Shown piece after piece: positions 37,701 through 49,811 of a stretch of DNA of 64,000 nt. The position numbers were made by a program, and so were the translations under genes. How positions within the stretch are numbered: the stretch's first letter is position 1; each line of letters begins with the position of its first letter. Source of the DNA: Branchiostoma floridae (taxonomy: Eukaryota > Chordata > Leptocardii > Amphioxiformes > Branchiostomatidae); assembly GCF_000003815.2 (NCBI RefSeq), contig NC_049980.1, forward strand, positions 13,531,570-13,595,569, given 5' to 3'. The notes under the pieces were generated by a model, which saw only the letters and a list, made by a program, of their open reading frames with translations, was not told where the DNA came from and searched no databases.

Positions 37701-40700
37701 TCACTTTGTGATCGATTTTTTAAACAGAAAAACCTTGATCCGCGCGCAGATGTCATCAATACATGTTGTATATAATGAAGTCAACATTACCTTACATTCT
37801 TTCAAATATTCTTTCGCGTTGAAATTGACTTTGGTACCCTGAATAAGTCTCGATTTTCTTACATTTTTTTCCATCAACGGCGGATGCTTGCTAAATCAGC
37901 TGCTGATTTGTACAACTTACGTTGTGGTCATATTTTTTGGAAACAGACGAAGATTGATGGATAATGAAGTCAAAAGTTACTTTACGTAAAATTTAAAAAA
38001 AAAATCTATCACTTGACTTGAAATGTACATGAATTACAAAGTACTGCAGTTCATCATCACAGTCGCCGTTGTATTTTCAGATATAAACGAATGCATGGAA
38101 GATACCCACAACTGTCATTCCGAAGCCACCTGTACCAACAACCGAGGATCCTTCAGTTGTGCGTGTAACACTGGGTACTCTGGAGACGGAGTGGTCTGCT
38201 CAGGTATACATTTTGTAATGCTATTTGAAAAGTTCCTCTTCTTAATTCAATAAAAAGGTATGCAATGACTTTACATATTCAGACTATACATATCTATAAA
38301 ATGTTATCTTATCATTTTAGATGTCAATGAGTGTGCTGATGATACAGATGCTTGTGATCCCAACGCCAGATGTGAGAACACTATTGGTTCCCATACGTGT
38401 CACTGTAATGAGGGGTTTGCAGGCAATGGCCTTGTTTGTACTGGTGAGTTCGACTCTTTCTACAGCACTGTCAGTAATGGCTATGAGTACTGGTTGTAAT
38501 ATAACCTACTATCCGTAGAAAATCATTTTCTTATGTGGAGATAACTGTAAACATTTTCGTGTAAAAGAATCATAGTGTCAATCGCAGAATACTTTTGACT
38601 AAAGTTATCTATGATAACAGCGGGGCTGATCGAAAGGGTATGGAGCTACTGCCATTTGAACGTGGACGCCCCGCCGTAACAAAGACGACCTCTCCATATA
38701 CCTTATATATCTTTTATATTACATTGTCTCTACCAATTTGCAGATGTCCACGAATGTGACGCAGGCCAGGACAACTGCCACGAACACGCCACCTGTTATA
38801 ACAACATCGGCTCATTTTCCTGCGAATGTGACGCCGGATACTCCGGTGACGGCGTATCTTGTACAGGTAAAGATGCTCATTATATCATATACCTGCAGTT
38901 AAATATCAAAATCAAATTGAATTGGGGGTTTAGTCCATATTTACCATCTACCCATTGTGCAGTTTTTATTTCATCTTTATCATTTGCTGTTGGCTCCATG
39001 TTTGAATCGGTGTTCTTGTATTCTGTTCCTTTTTTGTATTGATTAAGTGAAATGCAATTATAAAACACAGAGGAAACTTGTACACTGAATTCTGTGATCT
39101 TCTTGCAATCACTGTACGCGTTACCTGCTCTTCAACTATAACATAGTAAGTAGCCCTTAAGCACCTGTAGCCAATATAAGAGTCAATGAATACACATACA
39201 TATGCACACATGTTACAGATGATGACGAGTGTACCTTAGGCACTCACAACTGCCACGAAGATGCAACGTGCATCAATACGGACGGCTCCTTCAACTGTAC
39301 CTGTAACGAGGGATTTACTGGTAGTGGAATCTACTGCACGGGTAAGCTTATATACATGTATCTTAAAAAATCAAAATACAGAAGACACCTAACTGTTTGA
39401 ACAATTTGTTCATTGAGGTTATCTTGGATATTTTTATTCAAAGGAATAAATCTAAACATTGTTAACGTACGTACATTTGAATAGCTTATACCAGTGTGTG
39501 TTTAAAACAATTAGTAACCATTATCTGTATCTGTATATATATAGCCGGTATAACTGCCGTTCGGCGTAACACACCAGCTTCGCAGGCACGCGGCGCGGCA
39601 GCAGCTGGTTATATTACACCGAACGACTCGTTACCCCTAACTTTTGCACATCTATCTGCAAGCGTTCTTTAAAACTACCCAGAGAAGATGCTTCTACTGT
39701 ACTTGGTGATAACAAATTCCACTCTACGATAGTTCTGGGAAAGTACGAATTTTTGAACACATCAATCCTAGGTTGGTTACTCTGGTATTTGAAGGCATGA
39801 CTGTTTCTTGTTCTTTTTTGAGCTGGTATTAGATACTTATCAGTTGGTACGTCCACCATTACACTAATAATCTTCTCTAGATGTTGAGGAATGCTTGTTG
39901 AATCTTCATAACTGTGACGAGCACGCAACGTGCATCAACATCGAGGGGGGTGTCCTATGTGTCTGCAACGAAGGATGGTCTGGTAGTGGTCAGGAATGTG
40001 CAGGTAATTAAGACATTACGATTCAGAATCCATACACATCAACATTCTATCTTAGCTACATTATCCCACTTCTCAGTTCCTAGTAACTCTTATAAAAGTT
40101 ATCAATTGCATTTAAAGACAGTCAACTTTTCTGTCGTGATTCGTGACAAGAATTCATTGTAAGACAACATCAAAGCAGGATACCTTCAAATACCTTGTAC
40201 CATGTACAAATGTTTCTGTAATGAAGCATGTAATTATGTTGTCATGTGCTTTAAAAGAGAAAAGAGGCTACTAGAACTTACTAGATATGCGGTAGTAAAT
40301 TTGTATAGTGTTTAGTACCATGTGTTTTTTTGGTAAAGTGATTATTATTCATTTCAGTAATATTCATTACACCATGTATGGTCTCTTATGCATTTATGCC
40401 TCTTGGGGAAGAATATGCAATGAAAATCTTTATTGTTCTTGTCTAATTGCAGATATAAACGAGTGTACCCTGGGCACCGACAACTGCCACACAGAGGCCA
40501 CCTGCACCAATGACCCTGGGTCATTCTCCTGTACCTGCAATGAGGGATTCACCGGAAATGGCGTCACGTGTAGAGGTACGTTATCAGTATTAGCTTAATA
40601 TGTGTCAAATTGTTTTAGTAGAAAGGGCCAAATGAAAATTACAAATAAATGGCATACAAATCACTTGCCAAATCTTAAGGAAATATCGAAATGCAATTCT

Positions 40701-43700
40701 ATTTTTAATGGTGCTTTACGGAATGTTATTCACATTTTTTAGCCAGTCACATCCTATTTTAAGAGACTTAAACAAAGCTAAAAGATGCTCATACCTTAAG
40801 ATGTTACAACTTCCATGATGCAAAAGAAATAGGTAAATTCATTAAAAAATTTGCTTTGTTATTAGGAAATAGGAAATAATGGATTGGCCCTACCTGATTG
40901 TAAAATGATATCACAGATATTACGGATAATATTATTATTTGTATTACCATTTTCTAGTTTGTAGTTGACCGTACAAAAGTCATTGTACTTTTTGTTGCGT
41001 CAATATAGCTTTTTTTAAACCTAACTACAGATATCGATGAGTGTGGATCTGGCACTGACAACTGCCACGACCAGGCGACCTGTCACAACACGGTTGGCTC
41101 GTTTCACTGTACCTGCGATGAAGGGTTCAGGGGAGACGGAGTCTTATGTTCAGGTAATTAATAAAATCAGCATTTGTCCTCTACAAAACAAGTCACAGTG
41201 TATACAATAACAATTGACGTTGGGTTTCGCTCCAATACATAATGATTGAAATAATTCTGGTCACGGACAAGTGTTTTCAAAACATGTTAGATCTAACTTG
41301 TTCTTATTAGAACTAGACATGTACAGATTTCATGGATCCTTCATCTATATAACAAAAACATACACATGTTTCATAGTGTTTCTTGTAGCAACTTCCTGAA
41401 TGCTATTGTTTTCTGTTCTTGGAAATTCTGTGTGACTTCTTCTATGTGACTCAAAGAATTCATTATCTCCAACTGGAAATCATTAAGACATGCGAATGAT
41501 ATAGTTGGTACAAGTGCGTCTTGCCTCTCGAATCGAAGAGTCCATCATTACTTTATCTGACAGGAAGACCAACAACTTTACAGCCTACAATATTCAATAC
41601 ATGTATTTTAATACGTGTGAATTTTGATAGTCTTGACATCAAAGAAGTAGATTAATTTTGTTCTCTTTACGCCTTCAGATATCAACGAGTGTCAGGAAGG
41701 CGGCGATAATTGCGACATCAACGCCAACTGCACCAACACCATCGGGTCGTTCACCTGTTCCTGCAACGATGGGTACAGAGGAAGCGGCGAGGCTTGTTCA
41801 GGTATGTTTCTGTTACACCAAAAAAAGTCACTCAAGCAAATGGATAGGTTATGATTTAGGAAGCGGCCAGACGCTTCGGATAGCATCCACTATCTTTCGT
41901 CAGTGACACTGAAGAAATCTGGTGGAAACTGTTCCCTAACTATGAATATATAATTATAATGCAAACGAGAGACACCTTTGTATTGTATAATAGAAAACAA
42001 ATTTAGGGTAAATAAAATCAAGCTGAAGAAAATTTTGGATTGTCTGATTGGAGGAAAAGACAAGACAAAATCAAGACGATGTTGATGCAAATGAGACAAT
42101 TTGTTCCTGTTACACTTCAGTGTCACTGACGAAAAGTAGATTGCCATTTACTTGAGTAATTGCTATTTGGCGTATGTTATTACCTGGATATCTAGCCTTT
42201 ATCAACCTGCCCCCTCCCTGCTTTCCATTAGTTCTTCCATAATTACATCTCTTGTAAGATATGGAGATAGGCAAATCCTATAAACATAGCGTATTCTACA
42301 AAAATCTATATAAATTCTTTTGTTCTCCAGATATTGATGAATGTGACGAAGGAACCCATGACTGTCATGCCGACGCAACCTGCACCAATTCTGTTGGCTC
42401 CTATTCCTGTGCGTGCAACATCGGGTACTCCGGGAACGGCAAGACTTGCACAGGTAAACATTTGTCACAAAGATATTAGGTACCGTAATTATTCTAGTTG
42501 GCAATGACAGGTTGACATAGTGACCTTGACCTTTTTCAAAATGACCAGTACAGAAATAAAAAAAAGGTATCATCATACTGTTTATATTTCTTTACGTGGT
42601 TGGCATTGCTCATTTTACAAACATGTGATAGAGATTTACCATTTTCTATAAGATATCAACGAGTGCACGTCAGGTACACACAACTGTGATGACGACGCGC
42701 AATGTACCAACAACAAGGGATCCTTCAGCTGTGCCTGTAACACGGGATACCGAGGAGATGGAGTGACCTGTGCAGGTAAATTTACTCCAAAGGTTTTGTG
42801 TGGAAATACTGCACTTTGACCCCATTTATGGTCGTGGTTTCATTCAACAATAATTCATAACTAAGTTGCACTGCTATGATTTGATTGCGTTTTTTTAGTA
42901 TACTTTGAAATTAAGCCAAACCTAATTTTTTTTCTTAGATATTGATGAATGTGACGAAGGAACCCATGACTGCCATGCCGACGCAACCTGCACCAACTCT
43001 GTTGGCTCCTATACCTGTGCGTGCAACACCGGGTACTCCGGGGACGGCAAGACTTGCACAGGTAAACATACGATTAAGCAGATATTTTAGATTATGTAAT
43101 TTACCTTACAAAGTTTTTTTTTTAAAGCTGTAACGACCAGCAGTACAGAAAGAAAAATCTCATTATAGTCTTTCGTACATTTTATTGCTCATAATGATTA
43201 TGTATGTCGCGCTGTGCATACATAAACGTTTCAAACAATTGATTTATAGATATAACCTATTATACTTTTTTCTATAAGATATCAACGAGTGCACGTCAGG
43301 TACTCACAACTGTCATGACGACGCCCAATGTACCAACAACAAGGGATCCTTCAGCTGCGCTTGCAATATTGGATACCAAGGGGACGGAGTGACTTGTGCG
43401 GGTAAACAAATCATTTTCCATGAAGATTGTGAGGAAAGACGGCACCTCATCCATGTTTAACATCATTTTATCCACAGTTTTGGCTAACGTCAGCCCACCA
43501 TAAACAGTGGGCAAAATTGTATAAATATGTAAATCATACACCACTTAACAATCTTTTGAGTAAGCATTTGGTACAATGTAACAGTCATACATTCCAACTT
43601 GCTTTACTATGTATTTACTGTCATACATTCCAACTTGTTTTCCTATTAGTATGCAAGTATAGTTGAAAATGTTTCAATGCATTAAGAATGAGCTCGAAAT

Positions 43701-46700
43701 GCCATTATTACCATTTTCGTCAACAATACAATGTTTCATACCTTTGTGCCGCTATCTTTAGAGTACGTTTTTTCTTAAGGGCACTTTTATTGTTAAGTCA
43801 AAGCTACCTTTTTTTAATTTTGTGTTTTTTTCTTAGATATTGATGAATGTGACGAGGGCACCGATGACTGTCATGCCGACGCAACCTGCACCAACTCTGT
43901 TGGCTCCTATACCTGTGCGTGCAACACCGGGTACTCCGGGGACGGCAAGACTTGCACAGGTAAACATTTGTCACAGAGACATCAGGTACCGCAATCATCC
44001 TAGTTGGTAATGAAAAGTTCACACCAACTCATAAAGTCTCATTATGCAGTTGATATTTCATTACGCAGTGAGTACATTGTATTGCTCATATCTTGGGTGA
44101 GCCGCACATTTTAAACATATGTGTACGTAATAGATAGGAATAATATTTTTCCATTTTTCTATAAGATATCAACGAGTGCACGTCAGGTACACACAACTGT
44201 GATGACGACGCCCAATGTACCAACAACAAGGGATCCTTCAGTTGTGGCTGCAACATTGGATACCGAGGGGACGGAGTGAACTGTGCAGGTAAATCTACTC
44301 CTCAATGAATTTTGTATGGAAAGACGGTACTTAAACCCGCATTTATCATGATCATGATTTGAACAATTTTACCCGAAGTCAACTCACTTCAAACTTTGAG
44401 CAACAAATAATATAGACATATAAGTTAAGCACTGCTTTACCATCTTTTGATTAGCATTTGCTACAACGTAGCAGTCATGCGTTCAAGTGAGATTTTCTAT
44501 GCAAGAATAAGCTCGAAATTATATCATCACTATTTTCTTCAATAGTATGTCATACCCCCAAAAAAGCAGTTACTCAAGCAACTGGATATGATAATTTTGA
44601 AACCGGTCAGACGTTTCAGACTCCGTCCGATGTCTTTCGTCAGTGTCACGGCTGTTTGGTGTATCTTATTACCTGGACGTCTAACCATCATCCACACATC
44701 TCATACCTTTGCACTGCTATCATTGGAGTAGGATTTGTTGCTTTAGTGTACTTTGAAATAAAGACAAATTTAACTTGTTTTTTTTTTCTTAGATATTAAC
44801 GAATGTGACGAAGGAACCCATGACTGTCATGCCGACGCAACCTGCACCAACTCTGTTGGCTCCTATACCTGTGGGTGCAACATCGGGTACTCCGGGGACG
44901 GCAAGACTTGCACAGGTAAACATTTGTCACAGAGACATCAGGTACCGCAATTATCCTAGTTGGTAATGAAAAGTTCCCATCACCTTACATATACGATTCT
45001 ATTTAAGCTGTAATGATCAGTACAGAAAGGAAAAGCCTCATCATGCAGTTGATATTTCATTACGCAGTTATTGTAATGCATAGCTCTACATATTTTGGAT
45101 GCGCCGCACATTTTACAAACATGTGTACGTAATAGATAGGGATAATATTTTTCCATTTTTTATAAGATATCAACGAGTGCACGTCAGGTACACACAACTG
45201 CCATGACGACGCCCAATGTACCAACAACAAGGGATCCTTCAGCTGTGGCTGCAACATTGGATACCGAGGGGACGGAGTGAACTGTGCAGGTAAATTCCTT
45301 GAGTCTTGTATGGAAAGACGACACGTTAACCCCCATCTATGAGCATGATTTCCACAATTTTGCTAACGTCAGCACACTATAGTGAGCAACAATGATATAA
45401 ACATGTCGATTATACACTGCTTTACAATCATTTCATAAGCATTTTGTACAATGTAACAGTCATGCATTCCAACGTTTTTTTTACTATGTACGTGTTGTTA
45501 GAAATTTAAAAAAGTTTTATCCATTTATCCAATCCATTCAAGAATGAGCCCATAATACTATTATCACCATTTTTGTCATCAATATCTAATGCCGTTGGTC
45601 TGTTATCATTGGAGTGGGTTTCTATCTTTAATGTACTTTGAAATAAAGTCAGACTTAACTTTTTTTCTTAGATATTGATGAATGTGACGAAGGAACCCAT
45701 GACTGTCATGCCGACGCAACCTGCACCAACTCTGTTGGCTCCTATACCTGTGGGTGCAACATCGGGTACTCCGGGGACGGCAAGACTTGCACAGGTAAAC
45801 ATAAGTCACAAAAATACCACGAAAAGTAACTATTCTAGTTGGTGATGAAAAGTTGACATCCCGTTGCGAAGTTTTATTCCAAGCTGTGAGGACCAGCAAA
45901 GAAAGAATAAAGCTCATTGCGCAGTCTTTACGCAGTTTATTTTGTATAGTACATCGTATTGCTCATAAGTATATTTGGTTCGCTGTGCATGCGCGTTATT
46001 AATAGATAGCAATTTACCTTTTTTATAAGATATTAACGAGTGCACGTCGGATACACACAACTGTGATGGCAACGCGCAATGTACCAACAACAAGGGATCC
46101 TTCAGCTGTGACTGTAACACTGGATACCGAGGGGACGGAGTGACTTGTGCAGGTAAATACATTTCATGAGGTTCTGTGTAAATACGGCACTTCAATCTCC
46201 ATTTATCAACATGATTTCCACTGTTTTGCATAACATCAGCCCAGTGCAAACGGTGAGCAACAATATATAAACTCGCAAGTCATACACGGCTTCATCATCT
46301 ATTAATGAGCATTTGGTACAATGTAACAGTCATACATTCCAACGTACTTTTAGTTCAGTTCAGTTTACTTTACTGTGGAGGTGTACTTAGAAAGTTTTAA
46401 AAGTGTCAATCTGTTAGAATGTGTTCGAAATGCCATTATCACCAATTTCGTCAACAAAAATTCATACCTTTCTACTGCTATCATTGCATTGTAGTACGTT
46501 TTTTTTGTTAGTGAATTTCGAAATAAAGTCAAACTTACCTTTAAGCTTGCTTATTATCGGTGTTTTTTCTTAGATATTAATGAATGTGACGAAGGAACCC
46601 ATGACTGTCATGCCGACGCAACCTGCACCAACTCTGTTGGCTCCTATACCTGTGGGTGCAACATCGGGTACTCCGGGGACGGCAAGACTTGCACAGGTAA

Positions 46701-49700
46701 ACATTTGTCACAAAGGTGCCACGTAAAAGTAACTATTCTAGTTGGTGATGAAAAGTTGACATTATCTTACAAATCTTTTTTTCAAAGCTGTGACGACCGG
46801 GACAGAAAGAAAAAAGTCTCATTATGCAGTCTTGTACATCGTAATGCTCATAAGTATGTTTGGTGCGATACACATGTACGTTATTAATAGATAGCAATTC
46901 ACTTTCATTTTTCTGAAAGATATCAACGAGTGCACGTCGGGTACACACAACTGTCATGACGACGCCCAATGTACCAACAACAAGGGATCCTTCAGCTGTG
47001 CTTGTAACACTGGATACCGAGGGGACGGAGTGACTTGTGCGGGTAAATATGTTTCATGAATTTTGTGTGGAAAGAAGGCACTTTAACCCTCATTCATCAT
47101 CATGATTTTCACAGTGGATAAAAAATAGAATGCAAATTACACACTGCTTTACTATGTTTTGATGAGTATTTGGTTCAATGTAACAATCCAACGTTTTTTT
47201 TTAAATATGCAAGTGTAGTTGACAATGCTTTTTAAACCCTCGATTCATTTAAGTATCACCATTCTCTTCCCCAATATATCATACCTTTGCACTGCTACAT
47301 TGGAGTAGGTTTTGTTTGTAAAGTATATATTGAAATTTGAAATAGATTCAAACTTAACTTCTTTTTCTTAGATATTGATGAATGTGACGAAGGAACCCAT
47401 GACTGCCATGCCGACGCAACCTGCACCAACTCTGTTGGCTCCTATACCTGTGGGTGCAACATCGGGTACTCCGGGGACGGCAAGACTTGCACAGGTGCCT
47501 TTGAATATGTATAAGTACCAAATGACGATGGTAAGTTCACAAAAACGCAATACGAAGCATTACAATCGTGTAAAGCCCAGCAAAGGAAGAGAGAGTTTGT
47601 CCCTAACCATATTTCATGCACTTTGTAGGTGTTAACCACCAGTAACAAGACAACCAACAGTATTATAGGAAAATGTAATCTTATGTTACTGTTCATTTTT
47701 CCATGTTTTTCTGTCAGACGACAACGAGTGCACGTCAGATACACACAACTGTGATACCAACGCGCAATGTACCAACAACAAGGGATCCTTCAGCTGTGCC
47801 TGTAACATTGGATACCAAGGGGACGGGGTTACTTGCTCAGGTACATTTGATACATGAGTTAAGCGGAGAAAGACGGCAGATCATCCCCCATGCACGATCG
47901 TGGTTTGCACCCTAATGTCATATCACTGTAAACGAAGAACAGTAGAATATAGTTATATGAGTTTAAGTTGATTTTCTTATAAATGCCCTCGTGTTCTACT
48001 AATCTACTGGAAGAGTTTTATTAAAGATATTATCTTAAAAGTAGTTATCGCTGTTCATTTTCTTGTCTTGCCTTATCGTCAAAACGACAGATATTGATGA
48101 ATGTGACGAAGGAACCCATGACTGTCATGCCGACGCAACCTGCACCAACTCTGTTGGCTCATATACCTGTGGGTGCAACACCGGGTACTCCGGGGACGGC
48201 AAGACTTGCACAGGTAAACATTTGGCATCAATTACAGTAATAATTCTAGTTGGCAGTGATAAGTACACACAATTACCTTGCGGAGCTTTTCAGAGCAGTG
48301 ACGACCAGCACATATAGAGAAAAAAAATCATTATGCAGTTAGTACTTCTTTAAGCAGTTAGTAGTATATTGTATTGATCATATGTTGGATGCGCTGCGCA
48401 TGTTACAAACATATAATAGAACGAGATAATCTTTTCACTTTTTTCTATAAGATATCAACGAGTGTACGTCAGGTACACACAACTGTGATGACGACGCGCA
48501 ATGTACCAACAACAAGGGATCCTTCAGCTGTGCTTGTAACACGGGATACCGAGGGGACGGAGTGACTTGTGCAGGTAAATCTACTTCATCGGTTTTGTAT
48601 GGGAAATAGCACTTAAGCCCGCATTTATCATCATGGGTTTTACAGTTTTGCCTGACGTCAGCCCGCCACAAACAGTGAACAACTTTTACAATAATTATAC
48701 AAACATGTAGATTATTCGGTTATCTTATTACCTGGATGTCTAACCTTCATCGACATATCTCATACCTTTGCACTGCTTTCACTGGAGTAGGCTAAACTTA
48801 ACTTGTGTTTTTTCTTAGATATTGATGAATGTGACGAAGGAACCCATGACTGTCATGCCGACGCAACCTGCACCAACTCTGTTGGCTCCTATACCTGTGG
48901 GTGCAACATCGGGTACTCCGGGGACGGCAAGACTTGCACAGGTACAATTTTGTTTGTAAAATATTTAAAGTAAAGTTTTGATTTTTTTCTTTTCTTTGTT
49001 GTATGCAGTTTGAAGATGTATGGGCTATGGTGCACATGATATCATTATTCAATAGAAGGAAATAAGTTATGTTCACATTCTATACTATTAGATGTCAACG
49101 AGTGCACGTCGGATACACACAACTGTGATACCAACGCCCAATGTACCAACAACAAGGGATCCTTCAGCTGCGCCTGTAACACGGGATACCGAGGGGACGG
49201 AGTGACTTGTGCCGGTACATTTAATACCTCAAAGAATCATACAATCTTGTGTGATAGTTTGTCCTAAAACTTGCTTTTAAGCAAATGCATGCTTTTACAT
49301 TTGATGAGCTTTTGCTGTAATGCATAGGTAAAAGGATGTTGCATCTTTGTGTACTAGTATCTCTTACTTTTCTTCAGACTTGTTTATTAGTAATAATAGA
49401 AATCGAATCATCTGAAAGAATTGTGATATTGGCACAATCAATTTGATAGTGCGTTAAGTTATAGCATTCATCAAACTATGCACATTACAAGACTGGCAGA
49501 ATACAATGACTAAAAGAACAGTTATTCAGTAAAGCTTTCATATAATTCAGTTAACTCGTCATCTTTGATTTAAAACATTACGTTGTGACATCCCTTCGTC
49601 AAAGACATCGATGAATGCGTGGAAGACTCACATACCTGTGACGCTAACGCTGCCTGCACCAACACACCCGGGTCATTCACCTGTGCCTGTAACACCGGAT

Positions 49701-49747
49701 ACCAAGGGGGCGGCAACACGTGTTCGGGTATGTATGTATGTGCGTGC

Positions 49748-49811
<64 letters not shown>

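Noticed and set aside
42331-49214. Regularly spaced near-identical short repeats resembling a CRISPR array at first glance
   Set aside because: The repeats are 123-bp coding exons with intact EGF frames and GT-AG borders in a eukaryotic gene.
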